This document shows, piece by piece, positions 13,607 through 24,500 of a DNA stretch of 64,000 nucleotides. This stretch comes from Argentina anserina (lineage: Eukaryota > Streptophyta > Magnoliopsida > Rosales > Rosaceae). The position numbers and the translations under genes are program-made. Position 1 is the stretch's first letter. Every line of letters begins with the position of its first letter. The stretch spans positions 19,778,001 to 19,842,000 of the forward strand of contig NC_065872.1 of NCBI RefSeq assembly GCF_933775445.1. Reading direction: 5' to 3'. A model generated the notes under the pieces. It searched no databases and was not told the origin of the DNA. It was given only the letters and a program-made list of their open reading frames with translations.

Positions 13607-13870
13607 GTTGAATGTGATGCATAAAGCCTAAACAGCTTTTATTGAGTGATGTCAAGTCTATAAATTAAGAGCAGTCAAGCGATTAGGTCGTTTACGTTGT
13701 TAAACCTCTTGAAAGCCACCGTGGTGAATATGATACGTAAAGCCTAAAATGCTTTTATTGAATGTTGTCAAGTCTATGAAATGAGAGCAGTCAAGCGATT
13801 AGGTCGTTTACGTTCTTCAAATCCGCCAGAAATCAACATGTTTTGAAAGCAGTCAAATGGCTAGATCGAC
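13590..13870. repeat. 116-bp tandem repeat upstream of the PMD start codon
   Basis: The word gattaggtcgtttacg recurs at 13681 and 13797, exactly 116 bp apart, with the flanking gtcaagtct and gagcagtcaagc blocks also duplicated. A third, weaker copy is suggested by agcagtcaaatggctagatcg near 13845. It lies over and just upstream of the antisense PMD start, so it is 5' leader or promoter sequence of that gene. Confidence 0.65.
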
Positions 13871-13974
13871 CGCGACTCTCAAATTGTTGTCAAAATCCTA
13901 CAAAAAATATTTAAAAAAAGGGGTCAAAATCAGACCATGATACTCCTAAATAAAATTAAAAAATATTAAATATG

Positions 13975-14332
13975 CAAAGGAAGAGAAATCGGAAGGACAT
14001 TTTGAATGTCAAGATTCAATTGAGGAAGCAAAATCTGAAACCTTGGAGGACACAACAGAGCCAAAACCAATTTCAGAGGAAAAAAAAGCAATAAAACACT
14101 TGTTGAATATAATTCCAATTCATTACCTCTAATGGAGAAGGAGGTTGAAAGAGAGATTAAGGGAGAGAATAGCTCCACATTAAGAAGTGTGGACTCGGAA
14201 GTTGTCAGTGATAATAAAACGAGCTTCACTGAAGCCACAGCCGAAGACAATGAGCAGGTGGAAACTACTCAAATTGCTCCCGAACAAAAGGACAATGAAG
14301 GAATTGATGTCTACAAGACTGAACTAGTCTGA
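13975..14332 (+). other. Acidic open stretch, unrecognised
   Basis: A Glu/Ser/Thr-rich reading frame continues through most of this stretch with one stop near 14130 and a second start at 14132. The composition (runs such as KSETLEDTTEPK, TEATAEDNEQVETT) looks like real, disordered coding sequence rather than random DNA. I do not recognise the family. It may be a captured or broken exon adjoining the pseudogene that follows. Confidence 0.3.
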
Positions 14333-14354
14333 GAAACTATAAGAGACTGAAATA

Positions 14355-14702
14355 ATGGCTGCAGCAGCTCCAGTTGCAATAGGCACGCGAGGCACCGTGG
14401 GATCTCTTGTGAGGAGGGAGATTGAGTACTTTGGCAAGGTTGAGCTTGACTGGCGTGGAAGCTCAGTGATGCCCCGGGGAAAAAATGGTGGAGATGAGTC
14501 ATAGGAATTGTAATTCTAGCAAGTCTAGTTTCTGGTTCTTAAGGATGACATGGAAATGGAAGAGGCAAAGAGCTCGAAGCAACATAGGGTTCTTATCAAG
14601 CATATGTTCTGCAGCTGAAGTTGTCAAAGCAATCGGCTGAATGGCATTCCTGGGTTCAATTACATGAACCTCAAGGATGACATATACACCTTGAACATGT
14701 AG
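14355..14702 (+). pseudogene. Broken copy of a small plant-specific protein gene
   Basis: The ATG at 14355 opens 49 codons (MAAAAPVAIGTRGTVGSLV then RREIEYF) to a stop at 14502-14504. The next frame carries SSFWFLRMTWKWKRQRA and ICSAAEVVKA, and a third carries NRLNGIPGFNY with a terminal stop at 14700-14702. Joined in order, these resemble a small uncharacterised plant protein I recall, which starts with a GTRGTVGSLV-type motif and ends in NRLNGIPGFNY. Two frameshifts, one at the gggaaaaaa run near 14478, break it. No function is known to me, and the family recall is from memory. Confidence 0.45.
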
Positions 14703-14794
14703 TGGTTTTTTTTTTTACTTTTTCTTCCATTTTTGGTCTATACCAATGGGCCATATAGCTTTACAGGGTTCCATCATGTAATTATGTTACCGGG

Positions 14795-15623
14795 GGAAGT
14801 TATGGCCTAAATGGGAAGGCCCCTACATCATCGAAAAAGTATACTCAAATGGAGCATACCTGCTCATCACCATGGACGACGAACAAATCAAAAAATAATT
14901 GAGTACGTGTGGGTGAAGTCTCTCCTTCTTGAGGTTGCTATAGATGTGTCGTATCAAAGAGAAGAGGTACTCACTTTGTGGTGCTTACACGTGAAGGGCA
15001 TGTATGCACATGGAGGCAACCATGGCCTCCAAGAGACATAAAACAGATTTCAACACATGTACGGATACAAGGTCTTTATGCAGAGAAATTGGAAATCGGG
15101 TTGGAAAGTGAGCACGCCACCAAAGGTTCTTTGCATGACTTTTCATGTGTTATATGCTAGTTGTACCACACAGAAGGAACACATAAGAGTGGATGGCACA
15201 GCTCCAAAGGAAAAATGCATATAATACGATACTAATAGAAAGTAGTGTGTGCATATTTTCGATGAACACATACAGTGAAACAAGAATGCTTCCAATACCT
15301 TAAAAGAATTAAAGCACCATGAATCTCTTACCAGTAAAAGCAGTACAGATAGACAATTTAGTGTCTGCAAACCTTTTGCAGATATAAACTACTTAAATAT
15401 ATAATGTTATATACATGATCTGTACCATACTCTCTATAATAAAACACTGCACATTATGCATGTAGAAAATGGAGTTACCTAGCTACACCTATACCATGGT
15501 TACCGCTTAGCGTGACACAAACTGAAACTTCAGAGTATGCATGCCTTGAAGTTGCATACTTCAAGCTGCGCTTTTGGCACGTGACTACGACATGTCTGCA
15601 GTACGACTTGAAGTGGGGGCATT
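14795..15623 (+). pseudogene. 3' end of a second Tat-type retrotransposon
   Basis: A frame near 14811-14890 reads KWEGPYIIEKVYSNGAYLL, an integrase C-terminal module different from the one at about 7590. The following 730 bp is non-coding with several stops. At 15611-15623 a purine-rich tract (aagtgggggc plus att) lies directly before an LTR start, as a polypurine tract should. The rest of pol is missing, so this is the tail of a separate element rather than of the one at 2.6-7.7 kb. Confidence 0.6.
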
Positions 15624-16514
15624 TGTAGACACATGAAATTTAATGAAATAAATAATCTTCATTGAATGATTAAATTAACCAAGAACCCGACAAAATTGCA
15701 TACGTGGCCCAAAAGTCAACAAAGTTAGTGTGGATCCGAATAAAACTCGTGTCAGCACATAAATGGATGATCGTAATCGAAGTTACGTGATTCCAACTTA
15801 AATCAGAAATTGAATGTCATTAACAATTCGAAATGGTAATCGGACATTCGATTAAATTAATAAATTCATTAACGGTTATAATTAAATCAATTATTTTCTA
15901 CTAAATTTAGTTATGAGAATAACTAATTTTAAAATTAATCAGAAAATACATAATGATTTAATTATACAATTAAAGAAATATTATTATTTTATTGTCATTA
16001 AAATATTCTATAAAATATAAGCCTTGACACTATAAATACCCATTCCAACATGAAGAGAATGGGACTTGAGAAGAAGAGAGAAAATCACTTGAGCAAGAGA
16101 ATAAGTACTAGAGCTCAAGAGAATGACCCCTACTTCGACTTCAACACAAGAGAGAGCAAGATCATTCTCGAGAAATCCCAAAGTCTCTCAAGTCCACAAA
16201 GAATCATCAAGCTACCAACTCGCTCGTTCTTCATCAAATCCAAATCAAAACTCAAGTCCATGAAGAATCATCAAGCTACTAAATCGCTCGTTCTTCATCA
16301 AATCCAAATTCAAACTTAAGTCCACGAAGAAACATTGAGCTATCAAATCGCTCGTTCTTCATCAAATCCGAATCCAAACTCAAATTCTCAAGATCAAGTG
16401 CACGTCACCGTTGAGCCAAGTTACACACAGAGATAGAATCACAGGAGTTCACAAAGATTGTAACCTCACGCTTGATTATCAATAAATCACATTTTATTTG
16501 TACACGTGTCTGCA
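15624..16514 (+). repeat. LTR of the second Tat-type element
   Basis: Begins TGTAGACAC after a polypurine tract and ends GTGTCTGCA, an inverted match with one mismatch. A TATA box (tataaata, 16031-16038) is placed to drive plus-strand transcription. Downstream of it a three-copy 64-bp tandem repeat carries cgctcgttcttcatcaaatcc at 16221, 16285 and 16349. A 90-codon frame (16050-16319) overlaps the repeat and is probably fortuitous. The partner LTR is not in the window. Confidence 0.65.
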
Positions 16515-17289
16515 TTCTTATTTGTTTTCAAATTTTCGTTCTATAGTGATGTTCTAGCAATAAATATAAAGGATAATCATCTATATGTTGTAGGAGAATT
16601 GCCTCCGCAATATTCTTGGTGTATCTTGTCCTAATTAGTATAGCCTAGTTAGTTAGGGAATAATATCTTATCTCAGATTCAACGGGATCTTTGATGTAAT
16701 GCCCATATAAGGCCTCATATCTATTAATAAAATTACTGTTATTCTCTCTTATTCAGCATGTAGCCCTAGTCATGAGTTCCTAGGTCTAGTACTCAAACAA
16801 AATACTAAACCCAAGATTTTTTTTCCGCCGGCCGCACATCCTCCTAGCGCCACCGGCCTCCAAGCCCAACCCCCTCTCCGGCCCCCCATGGTGGTCTTAG
16901 CTCCCTTTGCCACCGCACCAAGAGTAAGAGATAAAGTTTCAAGGTTGCAGGGCAAAAGAAAAGAAGAGAAAATGATTCAAGCTTTGAAAATTCAAGGTAA
17001 ATTTATCAAATTTAACATTCCTACTTTCAATGAAATTTTACTTTGATGAGAATTTTGTCTTGCTTCTGGGACTTTCAAGCATATACATTACACATAAATT
17101 GAAAGGCCCGACCCAGCCCGAAAAAAACTCTTAAGGCCCGAGCCCATTGGTCGCCCTTTGGCGTTGATTTTATTGGAAACCCGGGCTGGCTCGGTCCTAA
17201 AATTAGAAAAATATGGTCGACGCCCGACAATAGACCCCGCCCGGCTCGAGCCCGTTGGTAATGGATCGGGCCCATTGCCGACCCTTAAT
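16515..17289. other. Repeat debris, no gene recognised
   Basis: 16585-16760 resembles retrotransposon LTR sequence (ataaggcctcatatctatt then ataaaattactgtt) but no boundary could be fixed. 17100-17280 is rich in ggcccga/tcgggccc words in both directions, as in plant short inverted-repeat transposons. No coding function is supported. Confidence 0.35.
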
Positions 17290-17550
17290 TTAAATACTTT
17301 ATGGTTTTGATGGATTCATCGACACATTAGTCACATGTTGATCTATTGTCCAGATGCAAAGCTGCATTTCTGAAGCTCCTTGTCAAATAATTAAGCTCAG
17401 GGTTTACAACCCTGACCCTCCGATCAAGTCTATTAGACATGATAATGCATGAGAATTCATTTCGAAGACATTTGATGATTACTGCATGCAATTGGGATAG
17501 ATGTGGAACATTTTGTACCTCATGTCCATTCTCAGAATAGATTAACCTAA
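17290..17550 (+). pseudogene. Ty1/copia integrase fragment
   Basis: The three plus frames together give KLLVK-type then PPIKSIRHDNA*EFISKTF and, one frame on, IDVEHFVPHVHSQN. This is the copia integrase core around its second catalytic aspartate (RHDNA, normally RLDNA). It has a stop inside the motif and at least two frameshifts. Its orientation and order match the reverse-transcriptase remnant at 19.9-20.8 kb, so both may come from one element split by later insertions. Confidence 0.7.
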
Positions 17551-18237
17551 GTGACAATTAAGTGGTTACAGAGATCCGCCCAAGTAACATAATAAAATTA
17601 AGTCTTATTTATACATATTTTGATTCTTTTATTCTAACCGATTCAAATTGGCGTGCAGAGAACGGACCGCTTTTGCTTATAAAGATGAATCAAACGAGAA
17701 TGCGTTCCAGCATAAAACTGGTGGTGAAAAGGATCAATTCAGAGAATGAATAAGCCCTTTCTTATAAAGTGGTCCTAGCTAAAGTCTTTTTTTAGTGCAT
17801 TCCCCTAGGTACTTAGTGTTATTGGATACCCGGATTGTACATCATAGAAGTGGGGAAGACATTCTAACACTCTAAGATAACAGTAAGCAAGTTCTTTTTC
17901 ATAGGAATTGGCAGCCGTAAAGGTAGAACCTTTAACCTATCGAGGCGTTAAAGTGGCAACAATGCCCGCTGCGGCTACGGAGTCTTCATTTCATGGCATT
18001 TCATTCCCTTTCGCACGAAGAAAATTCTTCTCTGACGATATTTCTAGTAAGAATATTAGCTTATACCTCGGGCCCTAGTTATGCATAGTAGTTTTAAAAA
18101 GGTAAGGGTCTGGTTCCTTGCATTTACATGTTCACAAAGGTACTAACTAATTTAAAATTTTCAAATGATTATGCATTCATGAGAATCTTAACTCAATACT
18201 AAATATCGGAACCAGTCATCATTCTTTTTTCACTTCA
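17551..18237. other. No gene recognised
   Basis: Probably degraded sequence of the same copia element. A short open stretch near 17915-18045 (LAAVKVEPLTYRGVKVAT in one frame) has coding-like composition but I cannot assign it. Confidence 0.3.
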
Positions 18238-18860
18238 TTGTCAACTATGAAGCAGGGAGACGCGGACAAGGGTCCGTATTGCGTGTCCGACACGGACACA
18301 GACACGGACACGCTCGGACACGCTTGGACACGCGAACTCAATTTGGACACGGCCCGGACACGTGAGTGTCCGAATTGGACACGCGAGTATTCAAATTGGA
18401 CACGCGGATACGCACCAACTCATAATAAAAGTGAAAGTGCTTATGGTGAGAATCAAACCTTGGTCATCCAAGGTACCCAACAACTCCTCAACCATTCCAA
18501 CAGATTCAGTTTTTGTTATATTTATGCACACTTTAATATATATAAGGAAATAAACTCATGATAAAAATAAAAATGCTTGTGGTGGGATTCGAACCTTGGT
18601 CATCCAAATGATCCAACAAATCCTCAACTATTCCAACAGATTCAGTTTTTGTTATATTTATGCACACTTTAATATATATACATCTAAATACTTTCAAATT
18701 TTTAAATTAATTTTTTAATAAATAAATATATATATATATTAAAATAAATTTAATTGACGTTTCCATCACGTGTCCGTGTCTAAAAAAATTTATATATGCC
18801 GTGTCTACGTATCGAATCGTGTCCAATACGGACACTCGTGTCCGTGTCTGTGCTGTTAAG
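18238..18860. repeat. GGACACG-rich inverted-repeat element with 136-bp internal duplication
   Basis: 18255-18400 is packed with ggacacg words, and 18765-18850 carries the reverse-complement cgtgtccg words, so the ends form an imperfect inverted repeat. Between them two copies of a roughly 125-bp block (for example attccaacagattcag at 18494 and 18630) repeat at 136 bp. This is the structure of a small non-autonomous DNA transposon, but no target-site duplication was found. Confidence 0.55.
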
Positions 18861-18954
18861 ATTGTCAATATATAACATGGATTAGTATTTGCTTATGGAA
18901 AATCTATCATTGCGACATGGCGTATCCCATTAGCAATTATGTAATCGATTATAT

Positions 18955-19345
18955 ATCCTCATTAGTTTTAACATCTTTTCTTCTTATTCCTGCAGAAGTA
19001 GCTCGTAAGTTAGGATATGATGAGATTGATGATGTAACAACCGAAAATATGACCTTGGAGGTAAGAAATGAATAATGACATGATGTTCATTAGATTTGGC
19101 ATCAAAGATTCCAAATGCCTTCAAGCTATGTTCCTATAATAATTGTAAAATTTGTTATTTGGATCTTCTGTTTGAGTACTTTAACAATATCTGTTCTTCC
19201 AGACCATAAGATAAACTATGTTCTATTAACATGTTTTGGCACTCTTGCAGGATTTGGGCAAGCATGAAATTAGTTTAGATAATGGTACGGGGCCAAGTGT
19301 ATCTTGGAATTTTGAAATGCTGCCGCAATTATTTAAGACTTCTTA
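18955..19345 (+). other. Two exon-like segments, unassigned
   Basis: 18996-19061 follows a cctgcag acceptor-like site and reads VARKLGYDEIDDVTTENM up to a gtaag donor-like site. 19251-19345 follows cttgcag and reads DLGKHEISLDNGTGPSVSW then a stop. Both have plausible splice sites and coding composition. I do not recognise the protein, and it does not match the expected N-terminus of the Der GTPase downstream. It may be a captured gene fragment. Confidence 0.25.
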
Positions 19346-19369
19346 GTGAAGCGTTTGTACAATGTTGAA

Positions 19370-19895
19370 CAACTAGCTACATATAATGGATATTTGGTTG
19401 TGATAATATATATTACTAAGGAGCATTTGTTTTTATGGGTTTTATGTCTTTTTAGTTCTGTTTTTGCTCGATTGACGGAATTCGTTTTAATAAAGTTAGT
19501 CTATTAATGAAGGATAGACAGTTTATCACAAAATAGATAGTTAAAACTTAAAACACATTTTCTAACAAAACTAGAGACAATAGTCAAAATAAAATTGATC
19601 ATTGACCAAATTGATTAATAACCATTGTCTGAGATGAATTTTAAACAATAGGCAAATTGAAAGAGTACTATTGTTAAATAGACCCTTTCACAAAGTTTGT
19701 AAATTAAAAAGCATTGTCTCGTCAGTGTTCAGAGAATGACTTTTTAATCATGTCCATTGTTTGAGTTGATTTTAGATAATGTTTTTTCTGCATTGTTTGG
19801 ACCATGTAATAGATAATTGTTCAATAGACAATGACATACGCTTATATCAGTCAATGGTCAAAAACGATTGTCCATCATGATTTTTGGTGTAGTGT
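19370..19895. mobile_element. End of a CACTA-like (En/Spm) DNA transposon
   Basis: The stretch closes with atttttggtgtagtg (about 19880-19894), whose reverse complement CACTACACCAAAAAT is the standard plant CACTA terminus. Before it lie repeated short words such as acaatag/gacaat and cattgt in both directions, as in CACTA subterminal regions. The opposite terminus was not found, so the element is partial or its other end is degraded. Confidence 0.45.
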
Positions 19896-20825
19896 GCTAG
19901 ATTTGCATATTGTCACTTTGATGAGACACTTTCCGCATTTAGAGGGAGATGAGAACATTCTTGTTCCAGAGAAATGTCAATAATTGATGTGGTATGCCCC
20001 CCCCCCCAATGTCTCATTATGATCCTTGCATATCTCATCCTGAGATTCAAGTGCAACGTATTTTGCAATTACATAAAATGACAGATTCGATGTCTGATGC
20101 ATTTTTACAGATATTGTAAAAGTGATGAGATCAAGTATACCTGCTGCAAACTTTTGCAAGGTTAGAAGTCCCGAATTCCGAGCAGGATGCCGCCATACCT
20201 GGGCACAACAAGGCCAAGCCCACAATTAGTGGAGGCATGGCGATGGCGTCGGCCCCTCCCAAGAGAAAGAGGAGACCAAAAGTATCTACAGCCTCACATG
20301 GAATATTTAGGATCTCTAATTAAATGAGATTGGAGAGACGATAAACTACTTGAAGGTAAAATTTGAGATGAAAGACTTGGAAAGACTTAGTTTTACTTAG
20401 GTTTGGAGATTGGGCATAGAGTTGGTGGAATCCTTATACACCAGTCTGCATATGTGTAGAAGATGCTTGGCTGATCCAATATGGACAAAGTTATGCATCC
20501 TTTTAGTACTCCTACGGTCGTAAGAAGTCTGGATCCCAAGAAAAATTCATTCCGTCCGAAAGAGGACGATGAGAGATCCTTGGTCCTGAATATTCATATT
20601 TGAGTTCTATAGGAGATTTGTTTTATTTAGCTCAATGTACTTGTCCAGACATTGCATTCTCAGTGAACTTGTTGGCCAAGTTTAGTTCTGCACCAACCAT
20701 TCATCATTGGAACAGTATAAAGAACATCTTCAGGTATTTGAAGGGTTCTATTGACATAAAGATGTCAGATCGGCAGGCGACCCTGTCACCGCCACCACCG
20801 CTGGGACAACCGGGCATATGCTAGT
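19896..20825 (+). pseudogene. Ty1/copia integrase tail and reverse-transcriptase C-terminal fragment
   Basis: 19896-20180 matches the copia linker after integrase (FAYCHFDETLFPHLEG, then SIPAANF-like). 20420-20820 gives VEKMLG, then IGDLFYLAQCTCPDIAFSV and HHWNSIKNIFRYLKG, which is the copia segment between RT and RNase H. Stops and frameshifts are frequent, and the RT catalytic YVDD part is missing. An 11-base C run (19997-20007) sits in it. It is dead and probably belongs with the integrase piece at 17.3 kb. Confidence 0.75.
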
Positions 20826-21559
20826 TCTTAGCACTTGAATGACAAATCCTCATATCCTACAACTTCTAAGATATATTGGAAATAACGTAAATATTAGAGA
20901 TATTTTACGTTGTCGGGAAAATATCGCAGATATGGGACAAATAAGATATTTTACTCCTAAGATATATCGAAAATATCAGAAATATTTTAAAACTTAGTTA
21001 TATCGCAATATAAAATATGCGAGTGTAGCAAACAATTATGGTGGATAAAGAGACACATAGAGGATTAAGAGATTGATGTCTTGAGGTTGTTTTTAAACAT
21101 TAGAAAGCACTGAGATTTGTATTTGAGCGATGACGATATAAATAGTAATTAAGAGGTGTGTATAGAATTATAATACATAGCTTCTTAGGGGAGTATGACT
21201 GTTAATTTCGACACAACACGATAACACGACTCGAAACCCGTATGAAATAAAGCGAGTTGAACTCGCACGATTAACAAGTATGTCAGCAGTGGGTCAACCC
21301 GCCGTGACCCATTTATAAACATGTCAACGACGGGTTAATCCGCTAATACGAATGAACCCGCATAACACGTTTAATAAAATAGTTAAACTAAATTATATAT
21401 AAAATACGTGTACACAAATTATTTAAAATAGTAACATCATATATATACAAGAGTGTAGTAAGTCTGTTCTTATTTTGAACTAGAATTTTGAATAATATAT
21501 TGAATTTTTTTGTTAAATTCTTGATTCATTGTTTGGTTTTCTATTCATGATTTTTTCAG
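20826..21559. other. AT-rich repeats upstream of the first Der exon
   Basis: 20850-21010 repeats gatattt/atatcg-type words. 21205-21385 has cacgac/aacccg words typical of a plant short repeat. No coding exon for the missing N-terminus of the GTPase was found here. Confidence 0.4.
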
Positions 21560-24500
21560 AAGATGAGAAAACTGATCAAGTGGAAATCGGCCGAAAGCAG
21601 AGGAGGCGCAGAAGTGCAATTAGAACTCCAATTAAAAGTGTATGTATACAAATTGATGTTGCTATCCTGCTCGCATTTTGTTTTACTGCTGCAGTTACTG
21701 GAATGTTGTAACCATAAAGCCTACTATCGTATGAAATGAATCATGCTCATCACTAAGTATATAGGTATATAGGTGTACTTTTTCGCGAAAGATAGCGTTG
21801 GTTTCCTAGTAATTGGACTTATTGTAAGTGGGGTCTTTTTTTCGATGAAATGAAGGAGAAGCAGAGAAGATCTTTGTAGCCTCTAAACAATGCAGCTTTC
21901 GTTTTTGCAGATCCCGGACCATCTTCTTCCAAGAGTTGCAATTGTTGGAAGACCGAATGTTGGCAAATCAGCATTATTCAATCGACTTGTCTCGGTACTC
22001 AAATCAGAATCTGGTCTTCTAGTTTCTCAGTACAGTTTGAGCTTTACATGTGTTTGGGCCCATGGTTTTAATGTGGAAACTTCACGTGTGTTGTAATGTA
22101 TTGCAGGGGAACAAGGCAATTGTAGTTGATGAACCAGGGGTTACTAGGGATCGCCTGTATGGCAGATCCTTTTGGGGGGAGTTTGAATTTATGGTGGTGG
22201 ATACTGGTGGTGTTCTCACAGTTTCAAAGTCACAGGCCAATGTCTTGGAAGAACTGGCCATTTCAACGACCATTGGCATGGATGGAATCCCACTTGCCTC
22301 CAGAGAGGCAGCTGTTGCTAGGATGCCCTCAATGATTGAGAAACAAGCTACTGCAGCTGTTGACGAGTCATCTGTCATTATTTTTCTTGTTGATGGCCAG
22401 GTAGTTTTTGATAAATAGTTGTTGTACCATGTGCAGTGTGCTTCTTATCTCTGCAATATGCTTATACATTATTAGTTGGATGAAAATTTTCATTAGTAAA
22501 TTTGGTCTGCATACTGTAGATACTTTGTTCATCTGACATGATAGGACAGAATTCAGAAGAAATTCTTTGATCCAAAGTGCTTTTAAGATTCTTAAAGAAC
22601 AGATCAAATATTATGCAAAGTCCAAAGGGATATACATACAATTCAGGGAAAGGTTAGAATAGGGGAGCATCCCGGAACAGTATCAAAATGGAATTCCTGT
22701 AGCTTTCAGTGACATATGTAGAAATGGAATATCAAGCAGATGATTAGTAATAACATTTGTTGCAGAAACTGTAATACATTCCACTACATGTCTTCTTTTT
22801 TTCAGTAACAAAAAGGCATGTGAACAGAGTAGCTCTCATATGTGTCTTTGTCAATTCATGTTCAGGGTTTCTCTAATATCCTGTAGTGCGATTCATGTCT
22901 TCAGGTAGACACATTGAACTGAGTACAGTAGCTTGAGTGTGGCATTTGATTATGATGGACTTCTCTGCATGCTACTTGCATTTTATTTTTTTTCAATCTT
23001 TTCATTTGTAATAACACTGCTTATAAGACATGAAGGTATGATTAAAGAAACTGAACGCGGTTTTGTTTTCAATTCTTTTGATACCCATAACTTCCTAAAA
23101 CCCGCTTTGCTGAACTGGGATGGAACTCAGGGCCTCCTCTCAAATCCTACAATCTTAAGGCGACAAGGAACTCTAGAAATTAGCTAGCTAGGCAGCTTGA
23201 GATTATTCAAGTCTTAGAGTTCCGGCTACCTGAGCAAACAATGGGCCTGAACATCCAACTGAATCCTCTCTGGTCAAAGTTTTGAAATTAGTTGACATAA
23301 CCAGTTTAGTTTAACACTCTCATCATTTTAATGATAACTAGTTATCAGTAATGATGTTATTGTTTTGTTTAATGGTGCTTACTGAAGTTTGTGACATAAA
23401 AAAGAGTGTGGTTTACAAGTGGAAGATTATGCTGATGCTTTACAATGGTAAAATAGGCTGGTCTAACTGCAGCTGATGAGGAAATTTCAGATTGGCTTCG
23501 TAGGAACTACTCGGATAAGTACATCATTCTTGCAGTCAACAAATGTGAATCACCACGTAAAGGAGTCATGCAAGCATCAGAGTTTTGGTCCTTGGGGTGA
23601 GTTCAACAGTCTAGTCAAGGGATTCTGCTCTTTAGTTTGAAGTTATGTCTGTCTGTCTGTCAGTATGGAGTCCTGCATTCAGTATTCAATAAGTCCCTCT
23701 TCATGAAGTGATGAATAAAATATTCTCATTTCTATTCTGAAAGGCACAAGGGTTTGGTGGGTGGGGAATAAATAACATCTTTGAAATTTATAAGGGTTAA
23801 CTAGAGATGTATCTTTGTTATATAATATTGTTGAGAGGAGGGAAGCTGCCATCTAGTTTTGTTATTCTGTGTTTTGATATAATAATGGTTGTTGGTATCT
23901 GTGATGTATGATTGAGGTCCATTTTTCATCCACTTCCATTTATCTTAGCTGATGCTGGTAGATGCTCCCATCTTTCCAATAAAAAAAATACATATAACTA
24001 AATATTTATAGCTAATTTTTATCAGGTAGCATATATAAAGTTAGAATTATATTAATGTACAGAACGTATGCTTTTGGTTGATGGCTAGGTTTTCGCCGCT
24101 TCCCTTATCTGCTATATCTGGATCTGGAACTGGAGAGCTTCTTGATCTTGTCTGTTCAGGCCTAAAAAAGATTGAGGTATATTAGTCATCAAATTTTAGT
24201 GACTTTTGTGAATGGTGATTTTTTAATGGCAATTTACATTCTTTACCATTATGTATTGTATTCCTAAGTAGTATTTTAGTTAGATGTTCGTTTCCAGTGT
24301 AGATGATAGTTAATTTGTCCAGTCAATAGCATGAAAACCTGCTTTTACATGAAATGCTGCTTGTGGTCATTTACTATAGTCCAGGAACTATCTTTTGACT
24401 ATTTTCAATTCATTATGATACAATTTATTACGTTTCTATATTCTGCAGGATCCTGATGAATTAGCTGTAGAGGAAGATTATGTTCCGGCTATTGCAATTG

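Noticed and set aside
16050..16319. 90-codon frame just downstream of a TATA box
   Set aside because: It lies in the leader of an LTR and most of it is the 64-bp repeat. No homology is recognised.
18955..19345. Considered as the missing N-terminal exons of the Der GTPase
   Set aside because: The expected acidic and helical segment before IEDE-type sequence does not match, and a stop ends the second segment.
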